64,000 nucleotides of DNA from NCBI GenBank assembly GCA_025617745.1, contig CM046868.1:20819108-20883107 (forward strand), given 5' to 3'. Shown here piece by piece: positions 33,160-44,656 of the stretch. Source of the stretch: Heliocidaris erythrogramma. Lineage: Eukaryota; Echinodermata; Echinoidea; Camarodonta; Echinometridae. Both the position numbers and the translations under genes were made by a program. Below the pieces are notes generated by a model, which was not told the origin of the DNA, did no database searches, and saw nothing but the letters and a program-made list of their open reading frames with translations. How positions within the stretch are numbered: the first letter of the stretch is position 1; each line of letters starts with the position of its first letter.

Positions 33160-36100
33160 TTATGGCTATACTTTCCATTCTTCAATGGAATTCCCAAGGT
33201 TTACTAGGACACGGCAATGAACTCCTCAACCATTTGAATAATAATAAAGAATATGATATATTATGTGTTCAGGAAACATGGTTTTCCGAATATAGTACAC
33301 TATGTATTCCTGAATATACATGTCTTTCAAGAAATAGAGAAGGTCAGCGTAGAGGTGGTTGTGCCATATATGTGCATGATAATATTAATTACGAATGTCC
33401 AATTAACCATTTAAACTTAGAATTACAACAAGTGAACATTTATGTTGCTAATGAAAAAGTATCCATTATAAACTTTTACAATCCTTGTAAGAGATTGAAT
33501 CAATCAATTTTAAATGAATTACTGAAGAATGTAAATAAAAAGGATAAAGTGATAATTATAGGAGATTTCAATGCACATAGTACCCTTTGGGGCAGCGAGA
33601 AAACAGACAAAAATGGACACGCCATTGAGCAATTTATAAATGAGAACAATTTGATAGTTTTTAATGATAAAACAGGCACCAGATTGGACCCATGTACTGG
33701 AAAATTATCGTGCTTAGATTTATGTATTTCCTCCCCATCACTGGCCAGTAAGGCGATGTGGAAGGTCATGGACAATTCTTTTGGAAGTGATCACTTTCCA
33801 ATCAGTATTCAAATAGCACTTGGAAAAAATGGAAAACAAGGTAAAAATCATATTAATATGGAAAATATATCAGATGGTCATTTGTCTTTCAAGAATATAA
33901 ACTGGTCTAAATTTGCATATAAATGTGAAACTATCATGAAAGATCAATTAATTCATACTGAGGACGATGTAAAGAAGTCTTATGAATTATTTATGAAATA
34001 TTTGAAAAAATGTATTTATGAAACGATTCCGAAAAAAAGAAACTTGGAACGGAATCCAGTTCCCTGGTGGAACAAAGAATGTTCTGAAAAAATAAAAGAA
34101 AGAAATAGATTAAGTAATAACCTTTCAAGAAATATTACGTTCGACAAAATTGTTGAATTTAAGAAAAAGAAGGCAGAAGCCCAAAGAGTTCTTCGGCAAG
34201 CAGAAAGGGATTACTGGCAAGCTTTCTGCAATAAATTAGACCGATACATGCCAGAGACAAAGATTTGGGCATGTATCAAACGTTTAAATGGAGTGCCAGT
34301 TAAAAAAATACAAAACATGCCTATATTGGTTGAGAACGGGAAAGACATCTCTTCAGTACCAGAGAAAGTAGAGATCTTTGGGAAATTTTTCCAATCTTTG
34401 GGAGTAAAAGATAAAGAAATTAACAAAAAATTGACTTTGGCACCAAAGAGAAATTCTTCTGTTTTTCAAACCGAGCATGTTATCAATGAACCGTTTTCTA
34501 TTAATGAATTTGAAAAGGCAGTAAAAACCACTAAGTGGACTGCTCCAGGAAAAGATAATATCCCATATATTGTATACGAAAATATGCCAAAGGCTACAAA
34601 AGAAATTATGTTAGATATCATTAATAAGATATGGGAAACGGGAAATATTCCACGCCCTCTAAAACATTCTATATTGGTGCCAATCTTAAAACATGGTAAG
34701 GATCAAAAAATTGTCTCTTCCTACAGACCAATATCACTCACATCATGTTTTGCCAAAGTTATTGAGCGTATGATAAAAGAAAGATTACAATGGTATATAG
34801 AAAAGAATAGTTTATTGCCTAACTTCCTTAGTGGGTTTAGAAAAGGGCGTAGTACCACCGATAATATCGTTTTACTGGAAAATGACATTCAAAAAACTAT
34901 TAACTGCAGTGAACACACACTAGCAGTTTTCTTGGATGTCGAAAAGGCTTATGATAGCCTTTGGATTAAAGGATTGTTAATTAAACTTAATCAGTGTGGT
35001 ATACAAGGGAATATGTTAAATTTTTTAGAAAACTTTTTAACGGAACGTACTTTCCAGGTTAGAATTGCAAACATAGAATCCGAAACATATAAAATGCACA
35101 ATGGACTCCCTCAAGGGAGTGTTCTGAGCCCCCTCTTATATAATATAATGATGAGAGATACCCCAACGGACCCAGAAGTAATAATATCTATGTATGCCGA
35201 TGACTGTGCAATATGGACATCAGGTAAAAATGTTGACAATATTGGGATGAAAATACAAACATACTTAGACACATTATCTTCCTGGTTTAAAGAGTGGGGT
35301 TTTAAGCTTTCCATCCAGAAAACCGCACCAATATTATTTACTAAAAGTACAAATGTCTCCCCACCTGTAATAAAGTTGGAAGGAAGTATATTGACATATA
35401 AAAACACCCACCGTTTCTTAGGAATGATATTGGATAGCAAACTGACCTGGCATCCCCATATAGAAAATGTAGTTACAAGAAGTAAACGAAAATTAAATAT
35501 ACTACGAAGTTTGACAGGAACAAAATGGGGAAGTGCGTCAAAATCCTTATTAATTGTATACAGGGCAATCATAAGATCCCTCCTTGATTATGGATGTCAA
35601 GCATATGATAGTGCAGCTGAAACTACAAAGAAGATGCTAGACTCAGTGCAATATCAATCACTTAGGATATGCGCTGGTGGTCTGCCTTTAACATCACTAG
35701 CTTCACTGCAGGTGGAAATGGGAGAACTCCCACTAGATTTAAGAAGACAGATATTATCAAGTAAGTATAGACAAAACATTGAAAGACACACCAATCATCC
35801 ATTGATAAAACATATTGAACCATGCTGGCAATTCGAATATCTTAAAGGTAAGAATGTAAGTAAACCTTTCGGATATAGGCTCCAGTGCAAGATAGGGAAA
35901 GAAAGTATGGAAAAGATAAGTCCTCCAGCTTTTCCCCCATGGTTATTCTGCCCACCAATAATATCTACCGAATTAAGCTCACAAATAAAGAAATCAGATC
36001 ACCCAATTCAATTACAACAATACAGTTTAGAATTGATACACACAAAGTGGTCAAACCAACTTCACATATACACTGATGGATCCAAAGTACCCGAAAAGGG

Positions 36101-36836
36101 GATCAGTTCAGCTGCTTTTTATGTACCTTATTTCTCGATATACCAAGGAAAAAGATTATCTAACTTTACCTCTTCTTATAGGGCAGAATTGGCAGCGATT
36201 GTTCTTGCACTGGAATGGGTAGAAGATATAAACATATACACAGGCGTTGTTATATTCAGTGACTCACTAAGTGCACTCTTATCCTTACATCGACAAAATG
36301 ACGAACCCATTATTACAGAAATTCTAACTATTATTACTAGGCTTAAATATAAAGGAATTGACATATATTTTGAATGGATCCCAGGACACTGTGGAATAGT
36401 AGGAAATGAAATAGCAGACTCTTGTGCAAAAGTAGCTTTATCAAATAGAATAGAAATACATAATAAATTAACATTATCAGAAATTAAGCAACTTATATTA
36501 CAAAGTTCCAAGATACTTTGGCAAGAAAGATGGAATCAAACAAACTCGGCCTTGAAAGGATTACAACCATCGGTGACATCTCCATATATATGTAATCTGG
36601 GAAGGCAAGAAACTAGTACACTCCATCGTCTCCGCGTAGGAGTTATCGGTCTTAATCAAGATCTTTTAAGATTGGGTATTCATCCAACAGGTTTTTGTGA
36701 CAGATGCTCTGAGGTAGAAACAGTCAGACATTACCTTATAGTATGTCCGAAATATATTATTGAGAGAGCAATGCTTCTAACAGAATTAAATGAATCTCAA
36801 TCAGGGCAAATAATGGAGTATTTAAAAAAAAAGTGA
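33141..36836 (+). CDS. LINE ORF2 polyprotein: endonuclease, RT, RNase H
   Basis: 1231 codons, uninterrupted. Residues ~10-222 form an apurinic-type endonuclease (ILQWNSQGL, CVQETW, IIGDFNAHSTLWG, GSDHFPISI). RT spans ~500-760 with YRPISLTSCFAKVIERM, FLDVEKAYDSLW, LPQGSVLSPLLYNI and the catalytic YADD at about 684. RNase H spans ~970-1095 with TDGSK, YRAELAA, FSDSLSALL and GNEIADSCA, giving the D-E-D-D acids. A C-terminal CDRCSEVETVRHYLIVCP gives a CCHC motif. The protein nicks DNA and reverse transcribes element RNA there. ATG at 33141 overlaps ORF1; ATG at 33162 is an alternative start. Confidence 0.9.
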   Translation: MAGIKLIMAILSILQWNSQGLLGHGNELLNHLNNNKEYDILCVQETWFSEYSTLCIPEYTCLSRNREGQRRGGCAIYVHDNINYECPINHLNLELQQVNIYVANEKVSIINFYNPCKRLNQSILNELLKNVNKKDKVIIIGDFNAHSTLWGSEKTDKNGHAIEQFINENNLIVFNDKTGTRLDPCTGKLSCLDLCISSPSLASKAMWKVMDNSFGSDHFPISIQIALGKNGKQGKNHINMENISDGHLSFKNINWSKFAYKCETIMKDQLIHTEDDVKKSYELFMKYLKKCIYETIPKKRNLERNPVPWWNKECSEKIKERNRLSNNLSRNITFDKIVEFKKKKAEAQRVLRQAERDYWQAFCNKLDRYMPETKIWACIKRLNGVPVKKIQNMPILVENGKDISSVPEKVEIFGKFFQSLGVKDKEINKKLTLAPKRNSSVFQTEHVINEPFSINEFEKAVKTTKWTAPGKDNIPYIVYENMPKATKEIMLDIINKIWETGNIPRPLKHSILVPILKHGKDQKIVSSYRPISLTSCFAKVIERMIKERLQWYIEKNSLLPNFLSGFRKGRSTTDNIVLLENDIQKTINCSEHTLAVFLDVEKAYDSLWIKGLLIKLNQCGIQGNMLNFLENFLTERTFQVRIANIESETYKMHNGLPQGSVLSPLLYNIMMRDTPTDPEVIISMYADDCAIWTSGKNVDNIGMKIQTYLDTLSSWFKEWGFKLSIQKTAPILFTKSTNVSPPVIKLEGSILTYKNTHRFLGMILDSKLTWHPHIENVVTRSKRKLNILRSLTGTKWGSASKSLLIVYRAIIRSLLDYGCQAYDSAAETTKKMLDSVQYQSLRICAGGLPLTSLASLQVEMGELPLDLRRQILSSKYRQNIERHTNHPLIKHIEPCWQFEYLKGKNVSKPFGYRLQCKIGKESMEKISPPAFPPWLFCPPIISTELSSQIKKSDHPIQLQQYSLELIHTKWSNQLHIYTDGSKVPEKGISSAAFYVPYFSIYQGKRLSNFTSSYRAELAAIVLALEWVEDINIYTGVVIFSDSLSALLSLHRQNDEPIITEILTIITRLKYKGIDIYFEWIPGHCGIVGNEIADSCAKVALSNRIEIHNKLTLSEIKQLILQSSKILWQERWNQTNSALKGLQPSVTSPYICNLGRQETSTLHRLRVGVIGLNQDLLRLGIHPTGFCDRCSEVETVRHYLIVCPKYIIERAMLLTELNESQSGQIMEYLKKK

Positions 36837-37337
36837 CCCAGGAATACAAAAAGCTATACTACGTTTCGTTTCCAGAACGAAACGTTTCAGTAAAGAATAG
36901 GTAATCTACCATTATTGTATAGGCCTACATGTATGTGTTTTGTGTGTAGGTATGTTTAAAAGTATTTTGTGTGAATTAAAAAATTTGATTTTTTGATGCT
37001 TGAGTTACCTAGGTTTGACCGAAAAATTGGCGCGACGTACTGCGCCGACCCGGTAAGATTGCATCTTGGAAAGGGCAGGGCAAGTGCCGTTGGAACTGTG
37101 CTGAAGATAGCGGTTGTTTTTTCGGGCTTTTCAGTGTAAATCTAGCGAAAAAAAGAAATAAAATTTTCTTTTATTTTAGCAGGGAAAAAAAGAAACAAAT
37201 AAGAAAGATAAAATTATAGAAAATATATGTAAATAATATCCTTAACAGAGAGAAGGAGGGGAAAAAAAAAGTCATTGGCGACAATAGTCAAATATGACTG
37301 ATTGCCAATTAACATTAACGAAAGAAGAAGAAGAAGG

Positions 37338-38759
37338 TTACGGGAAGCAATATTGATATGGCAACAAAGGTATCGAACTATTTTGAATTTACTCTTCTGT
37401 CAGACTTACCATGATGATTTTAGGGTTATTCTTACCGCTATACGAATATGTTATTCTTAATGAAAATTTAAAAACCCTTCCTAAATGTTGATAATTTTTA
37501 CCCTTCCTAAGTGTTGATAATTTAAAACCCCTTCCTAAATGTTGCTAATTTTTTGTAAACTTTCAGGGACGGTTTTCCTTTGGCTTATATGCTGGGCAAA
37601 ATTGCCTTCAAATTTAGGTAAATTACTGTTGCATATTATCTTTGTCAGGTTTATTGAGGGCTGAGCACATTTTTTCGGTCATCTCCATCATGTTCCTGGA
37701 CAAACTACCAGGGGCATCGATCCGTTTTTCGGATGGGGGGGGGGGGGGGCAATGAAGGTATACCTATTTTATTGACACTATAATCATTACAGTCTTAGAA
37801 TTGGCAACGCAGTGTAAAATATATAGGCCCAATCACTATTCTGGTGTAAAACAAATGACAATTTTCTGTTAGATTTTGAAATTCTCATTCACACTGGTTC
37901 ATTTGATAAACATTCGTTCTTATTTTAAATTTTTTTCCAACTATGTAGGAGTGAAATAAGATAACTGCTGCCAATTTAAGGAGGGAAAGCTGATATAAGA
38001 TTTCTTACGTAGATATCAGTCGAAAAGACCACATGTTTTGATCACAAGTCATGTTCGACATGCGTAGACTATGCGAAAACTGTATGCGTAACAAGCGCGC
38101 AGATTTGAGCAACTTATTCGTGAACTACTAATAGTCGTGAGTTAGTACGGAACATACGCGTCACTTTGCCGATGCCACGCACTAGCACGCACTGACACGG
38201 CTAGGCTGCGACTATGTTGCGTAAAGTTCACGGGGTGTTCACAAATGTTGCCCAAAAATTTTGTCGTGCCAAAAAATTAAACATGTTTGATTTTCTGCCA
38301 CGCATTTCAAGCACTGGCCCGCATCCTCCAGCATCCTCCCGCACGCTGCCACAAATGATGCCCGCATTGACACGGACGATGCGCAAACTATGCGAAAACA
38401 AAATTCGGGAAAGTGTAAATGGGGCATTATTCTGTTACTTATACTATGGTACAAACAACAATTTCGTACAATGACACATAAGAGTGAGAGGAAAAGCCAG
38501 GCAACGACAGATGGAAACAGAAAAATGTTATACATTAAAAAATATGAGTCTTTATTTCTTGCGTTACTCTTACAATTGCATGCTTCACACATCAAGTTTT
38601 CGATTTGATCAAACAAAACAAAGTTTACATGCATGTAATATATTCCATAAAAAATTATAGTGCTTTTATAAAGAAAATGTAATCAGTCAACAAAAAGAGT
38701 ATTTTATTCGAGTTCTGCTAATCACTGATGATAACTGGCTATTTAGTGATAGGAAATAA
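37338..38759. other. Intergenic, small tandem repeat and G tract
   Basis: A ~28-bp unit (CCCTTCCTAA.TGTTGATAATTT) is repeated three times at about 37473-37555. A CAGGGGCATCGATCC...G-tract half-element sits at 37710-37750. The 38160-38400 part is GC-richer with GCACGC/GCATGC-like words. No gene is supported. Confidence 0.5.
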
Positions 38760-38845
38760 AGCCAGGGTAATATTGGAGCGCCTTGAGCACCATTGGTGGA
38801 TACGAGCGCTATATAAATACCCAATATTATTAATATTATTATCTA
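38760..38845 (+). mobile_element. SINE 3' tail fragment
   Basis: GAGCGCCTTGAGCACCATTG and GAGCGCTATATAAATA followed by ATTATT match the inverted 3' part of the SINE at 42905-43175. Only the tail is present. Confidence 0.65.
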
Positions 38846-38904
38846 TCTTTGCGTGTCAGCCAGCATATTAGCATTAAGAAATATAGTGGTACAGGGTTCC
38901 TATA

Positions 38905-39885
38905 CAGTGCGTTCCAGAATAAAAGTTAGCAGTTGGGAAAGGTCTCCCCAAATAGATAATTCAAAATATTAGTACGAAGTTTCAATAACGATGGATAGCT
39001 TAGGGTCTTTTCTATCAAAATAATGGCACCCCAAAATCTGACGATATTTTAAGTTCGAGTGAGCAAAGCGACTTTTACAAAAGGGTGCAAAATCGAAACT
39101 TGACAAAAATTGGTATATGTTTTGTCTGGTATTAACATATTTGAGAACCGTTCAGAGTCGAAAGTATGATAAAGTCTACCCAATTGAACATATCAAAATA
39201 TTGAAATTGAAATTGAAATGGTATTTAATAAAATCCACATGGCAGCCAAAGGGCTGAATTACATGGAATGTACAAAAAAAAAGAAAATGGAAATAATATG
39301 CGATACCAATCTTGAAAAGGCTTATAATTTTCCATATTCTGATCATTGAAAGGCAATTTATGATAATAGGCTTTGTTTTATGTATGTCCTGACATACCCC
39401 ATCAAAACTTTATGGCTGAGAAAGCTATAGCTTGAATTAAAAACTCGCCAAAATCAATATTTCAAAACACTCGACAAAGTAGTTAATTGTTCACTGAAGC
39501 ATAAACATTTTCATGAGATACATAAAAGAACAGAACAAAACCTGTTTTTTATTGTGTATTAAATATCTAAATATGAAACTTTTAAAGGTCTTTCATGACT
39601 CTCAACTTTGCTGATACCAGCCAGAACAAATACAAATTCTTGTCAAATCTGGATTTTGCATCTTTTCATAAAAGTGGCCTTTGCTCATCCGGGCTTAAAA
39701 TATCGCCAGATCTTTAGGTGTAATTTAATAGAAGAGATTTTAAGCTATCCACCGGTATGAAAGTTGGCTTCAAATCTTTTTAAATATTCATTTGGGTAGA
39801 CTTTCTGCCTGTTAACTCTTTTCTGGAAGTTTGCTTCAAATATTTTGAAATATTTATATGGAGAGACTTTTTTCTGGACGCACAG
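38905..39885. mobile_element. Tc1/mariner-like non-autonomous element, 981 bp
   Basis: The left end CAGTGCGTTCCAGAA and right end (inverse CTGTGCGTCCAGAAAA) are flanked by TA on both sides. Inward the arms keep pairing for about 75 bp (AAAGTCTCTCC / GGAAAGGTCTCCCC, TTCAAAATATT). No transposase remains. A LINE tail is nested inside. Confidence 0.75.
39205..39290 (-). repeat. Nested LINE 3' end with (TTTCAA)n tail
   Basis: On the minus strand, TGGCTGCCATGTGGATTTTA and TTAAATACC are followed by (ATTTCA)n, in the style of a CR1-like LINE 3' end. It interrupts the surrounding Tc1/mariner-like element. Confidence 0.55.
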
Positions 39886-41030
39886 TAGTACAATAATCTG
39901 TTTCTAAAACATTGATGAGCTTATACATGCACGTAGGCGATCGGTTTCGTTTGAAAAAAAATATTTTCAGAATTAGGAAAACCGTGATAAAATTGGATTA
40001 ATAAGATTTAATGTCTTACTATTTGAACTTCAAATGAATACCATATTACATTTCAGATACAACAGTTCCATGCATATATATATACAATTAATAAATTTTG
40101 AGGTGCAATATATCCAAGGAATTGATTTATCCTTTAACATACAACATAAACTGTGCAAGCTTATACCGTTAACTTGGAATATCTTGAAAGACAAATGGAA
40201 CACACATACACAATTTGAAGGAAATAAATAAATAGAGGGTATATATTCTGTCTGTGATATATAAGATGTGCTTAAGTTTCCATTTCCATTTCTTTTCTTC
40301 CTAGTTAAATATGGTTCTGTGAACTTTGTCCATTTCAGACTAAATATTATCACGTGTCTATCCCGCAGTGATTTTGAACGCTTTTGTGAAAATGAATAAC
40401 TATCCACCTCCATAAAATACAATTCGCCATATACATGCACCTCCATTACATTGACAAATGCATCCAACACATATACAACATGAACATAAATTTTCAAGCA
40501 TAACACTTTGAAATGACATAAAACACATGACGAGACACAGTGCACGTAAATGATAAAAATGTATTGCAAATAGAGAAAGACATTGCGGGTTGCCAGGTCA
40601 TATATCATTCATGTCAATAATCTAAAACCTAGAGGAGCTCTATTACTAACGACTAAAAATAACCGTGACGTAAAGTCATTCAGTCGTCATACTCATATCG
40701 TTTAAATTTGTTTCTATTACCAATCGTTTGTAAAAAGATTGCAAGCACATTATAGAACAATTTGAGAAAGCACAGGAATATTGTCTAGTTTGCTAATAGT
40801 TTATATTCGATTCTGGGAGGGGCGGAGCGATGTCTGACGTTATTCAATCGACAAGTTCGGCGACAGGAAAGCAAAATTGCTCGCCAAAAAAGTGAATGAA
40901 ATGGTGATAAAAACTTTTACAAAACTGTAGGAAAACATCAACCAAAATATTTTTAATCCTGTACATAAGCGATATAATCCAATGATTGGTACTTTTTATT
41001 TCATACAATTTCAGTTTCGAAGTTCATTAA
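39886..41030. other. Intergenic, no gene called
   Basis: AT-rich. A 192-codon minus-strand frame (40030-40608) is rich in hydrophobic residues but has no recognisable motif or supported splice site. Confidence 0.4.
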
Positions 41031-41602
41031 AGTACAATCCAACCTTTGTAATAAATTTAATTTGTGTGAAAGCAGAACAAATCAGAGAAGCAGATTGGTG
41101 AAGGTTTTAACAAAATCGAACAAACAATAGGAAAGTTGTGATTTTTAAAAAGTTGTTCAGCTTGGCGGAATCGGTATGGTTACTGATGTAGCGTCTATGA
41201 AATTTCCTATTCGCTACAACAGTGCCCACAAAATGACTACAAATTTTCAAAATGTATAACTTTGTAGGATCTGTTTTTTAACGACCTATAATAATCTCCT
41301 ATCTACAATTTATATTTTGAGTACTGCCCCGAGGGAAAAGGCCAACAAGAGAAAAATGGAATTTAATGATACGTTGGTGTACGACAAATGGGACAATAAC
41401 CATGCATACGTCACAATTGATTCACGAAATTGCCAATTTGAGATTCGCATAGATGTAGTGATCTCATTTTTCAAACATTTATAAACTTTCTTATTCTTTG
41501 TATGATTTCTTTTAAACTTTTACCATCCTGTTTCTCTTAATGTCCGCTTTCACACAAATCAGCCGTTTTTTAAATATTTTTGTACAAAAGTGGGGTTGCC
41601 CT
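41031..41602. mobile_element. TTAA-flanked piggyBac-like MITE, copy 1
   Basis: TTAA stands at 41027-41030 and 41603-41606. Ends AGTACAATCCAACC and GGTTGCCCT are inverted, and long inner arms share TCGGACAAACAATAAGAAAG-like sequence. The core TTTTGAGTACTGCCCC and CATAGATGTAGTGATCTCAT are shared with the copy at 58611-59149. No transposase. Confidence 0.8.
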
Positions 41603-42316
41603 TTAACAGCGGATATGCGAATTCGTTTTTTGTGTACTCCGTTTAACATCAACGTCGCCTTTATGGTATACTCTTTCCAGAATTACAAAATTACCCTAAT
41701 ATGAAGGTTACCCAAACATTGCCCATTGAAAAATGATTATTGACTTAATTTAATATGAAATTTAATATGAAAGAGTTACCCATAGTCCTTCTTCACGTTC
41801 ATAGAATGCATATTGTCACATATAGCAAAATCGTGTTGTACGAGGTGCGTAATTGGGCCACTGAGCTGTTTGAAGCTGTCACAATATCACAAATGATTTG
41901 CCTATTGTAAATCACATCAATATCGATACTGACAATCAAGTATCGTAAAATAAAATAAAAGATCTAAATTTCCTGTATACTTGGGGAACAAGTAAGCAAA
42001 ATATGATACACAAGTCATGTGGACCAAGTACGTGTTCATTTGAAAATGAGAAACGCCTCATCAATATCTCCTGGACAACTCTAGTGAAATTAAGGAATTA
42101 ACAAACAATATACAATCAATTTGGCACGGAAAATACAGTGTCAATGATGGATATAGCAGCGACTTATCTTAACAAACATGCATGGGGCGAAATCCTCTCA
42201 AGAGACGGGAGGATGGGTAATAACTCTTCATGAGTGAATACTGCTACTGCATAAGATGGGTTACAATCAAAAGTTTAAGCGAACGCATACACATTAAAAT
42301 TATACATGGATGATTA

Positions 42317-42535
42317 TACACTCTAAAAACTAAAGTGTTAAAATCACAATTGAAAAGGGCCGAGGAGTGACCACTTGTTCAAAATGGCACATTTTAACAC
42401 TTTAACATGCTGGATTCAGCATTTATAGTGTTGCATCCAGCATGTTAAAAGTGTTAATCTACCATTTTAAAAAAAAAAGTGGTCACTCCTCGGCCCTTTT
42501 AAATGGTGATTTAACACTTTAGTTTTTAGAGTGTA
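42317..42535. mobile_element. TACACTCTAAAAAC MITE, 219 bp, TTA duplication
   Basis: Ends TACACTCTAAAAACTAAAG and CTTTAGTTTTTAGAGTGTA are perfect inverts flanked by TTA on both sides. Pairing continues inward through AGGGCCGAGGAGTGACCACT and its inverse, then CATGCTGGATTCAGC / GCATCCAGCATG, so nearly the whole unit is a hairpin. A 3-bp TTA duplication suits PIF/Harbinger-type movement. Confidence 0.9.
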
Positions 42536-42904
42536 TTATGCACATAATAATAGCCCATGAGGGAACATATTGTATAGACGTACATGCAGCTGAAGTCCCT
42601 TTCGTTGCCTGCATAAAAGTACAATTTTGTAGCATTCCAAACCATTAATATATGTTTTAAAAGAATAATGAGCACTCTTTGTCGTGGGAATTCAACATTG
42701 CTTAATGACGCATACCAAAATCACTGAATAGAAAACCGGCATTTCTAGTGGCCTCCATGCATGAAATGCATTGTGGTTCATTTACGAACATAATAGAAGT
42801 ACATAATTGTGAAAGCAACCCTTGACAAATAGACCACTTCGGTAATGTATGCAAATGTTATACTACGTTGTTCTTGATAAACTGAAAGCTTGCCGGACAT
42901 AATA

Positions 42905-43175
42905 ATATTGGGTAGTTTTAAAGCGCGCATATCCACCACGTATAAGGTGCTCAAGGCGCTTCAATATTACCCCGGCTCTAGCTAGGCTACCGAATTCGGT
43001 GCTCACAGCATTCAAGGAATTCCTTCCTACCGGTACCCATTTAACACCTGGTTTGAGAGTGGCAAATGTAGATTAATGTCTTGCCAAAGAACACTAGTGC
43101 CGTGCCGGGGTTCGAACCCACGACCTTTGCATCTCCAGTCAGGTGTTTAAACCACTCGACTACGACACCTCTACA
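42905..43175 (-). mobile_element. tRNA-derived SINE, ~270 bp
   Basis: Minus-strand head: GTCGTAGTCGAGTGGTTTAA (A-box region) and GTCGTGGGTTCGAACCCCGG (B box), spaced like a tRNA of the long-variable-arm type. The body ends GGTGCTCAAGG... at the junction seen at 38760 and finishes with GCGCGC..TTTAAA..CTACCCAATATTATTAT. Apparently full length. Confidence 0.85.
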
Positions 43176-44023
43176 TAGCAACAAGTAATGTATATGCAAA
43201 CTGCATTCCAAGCATAGAGGCCCATATAATATATATAACAAGCAGGTTAATGGATAGCTCGTCACTAGGTGCTCAGAGAAAATTATGTCCATAAATTTGT
43301 ATACAGAACCGGTCTACTAGTATTGTACGTCTCCTTTGTAGGGTGAATAACCTTCCTGCATGTTGTTTTAACGTGTAAGTATTTTAGGCAGAGAGAGAGA
43401 GAGAGAGAGAGCAGGGGGGGGGGGGGGCAAAAATACGGGAGAAAAACTTTGAACTTACAAATTTCCCTGTATCAGTGGCAGATATCAAAATCTTCATTAT
43501 CGGATGAATAGAGTGAGAAGTTAACGTGTAAGCATATTTCTTAATTTAGCTGGTTGCTCATATTTTGAAAGCAGTTGCAATCACTAATTATTTTCTTACA
43601 TGCTTTAATCGCTTTACACTTCTTTTAAAAATTTAACATCATACCCATATCTAAAACATACAAGATTTCTACAAGTCTGATATTACTTTTTCTAAAAAAA
43701 TCATCGAACCTTATTCCAATATAACTGCAAAAAATATGCACCAGTGAGTTGTCATTTTTTTATACAGATAGCATAATCTATAGCTTCATTATATTGCTTT
43801 ACGAAATCTAGTTGTACAGATATGACCAATAAAAATATATAGGCCTGTTGCACTTGATATAACTCTGTCTAAAACGGCAGAGCTCGGCTTCCTTACGTCC
43901 ACGCAAAGGCACATACAGTCAAATGTTCCAATGTGCGCCGTAAAATCCGATAGTCAGTGTATATAACCAGCATTACTAGAACTCCTTCACTCACTTCAGT
44001 CCAAACGAACATCAACAAGAATT
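43176..44023. other. Intergenic, downstream of gene B
   Basis: (GA)n and a G tract occur near 43390-43430. Otherwise AT-rich with no gene. Confidence 0.4.
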
Positions 44024-44286
44024 CTAAACGATATTCGATTCTGGTAGAGCAATTTTCCGAATTCCGGGAACAATTCTATCCGTCGATGTTGAGGGTTGAA
44101 CGTCTATCGTCGTAACTGTTCTTTTGTTTTGACTACCAGAAGGTTTGGTCGCGGGTTTCGATCGCTTAACCGATGAAGTCATGTTGGCGTAGTGGTCATT
44201 GCAGTAGAGCTCACGTAGGATATAGATGACCACCGCTGCTAGCACGAAGATGACGATGCCTCCAGCTATGCTGATCGAGATTACAG
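44024..44286 (-). CDS. Gene B terminal exon: membrane helix and tail
   Basis: Preceded by acceptor ATTTTTAG. The exon begins with two bases, CT, which join the G of exon 1 to give Ala. A hydrophobic helix of ~23 residues follows (VISISIAGGIVIFVLAAVVI then YIL), then RELYCNDHY and a basic, Ser/Thr-rich tail (SSVKRSKPATKPSGSQNKR) ending ESNIV. The layout (phase-1 intron, helix at the exon start, tail to stop) is the same as in gene A, but the sequences are not obviously alike. No family recognised. Confidence 0.7.
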
Positions 44287-44656
44287 CTAAAAATATAAAT
44301 GAAAAACGATTTATGGGTCTGTAATGACTGTAAATGTATAGAGCTGTCGACAAATTGTTCTTACAAGATTGATTATACCATAATAATTGCACCTGCATGC
44401 CGAAATTGATTTTAAAGATATAAATCAAGTGTTACACTTTCAGCCAATACAAAGTTCTACATAATTTTTTTAAAAAAAAAATTGATTGCTCTATGAGGAG
44501 TTTGAAGGATACATTTCCCACAAGGATATTGTAGTTTTCAAAATTTCGAGTTTTCCTTTTCACATATCCTAGAATTTATAGTTTCTGTGCGTATCAAATT
44601 TCTGAGATATCTGAAAATACAATTACAGCTTCATGTATGTATATATTATATATATA

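Larger units (their letters stand above)
31480..37337 (+). mobile_element. I-superfamily LINE, nearly complete (~5.9 kb)
   Basis: The element has a 5' UTR of ~200 bp, ORF1 with zinc knuckles, ORF2 with endonuclease, reverse transcriptase, RNase H and a C-terminal CCHC motif, a ~500-bp 3' UTR, and a (GAA)n tail at about 37320-37337. RNase H after RT places it in the I superfamily (I/Nimb-like). ORF2 is fully open; ORF1 has one frameshift. The 5' end is my estimate, and no target duplication was found. Confidence 0.85.

Noticed and set aside
40030-40608. 192-codon minus-strand frame
   Set aside because: AT-rich hydrophobic and Cys/Val-rich translation with no domain, repeated residues or splice support; likely chance.
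43095-43175. tRNA gene with long variable arm
   Set aside because: It is the head of a SINE whose tail recurs at 38760.
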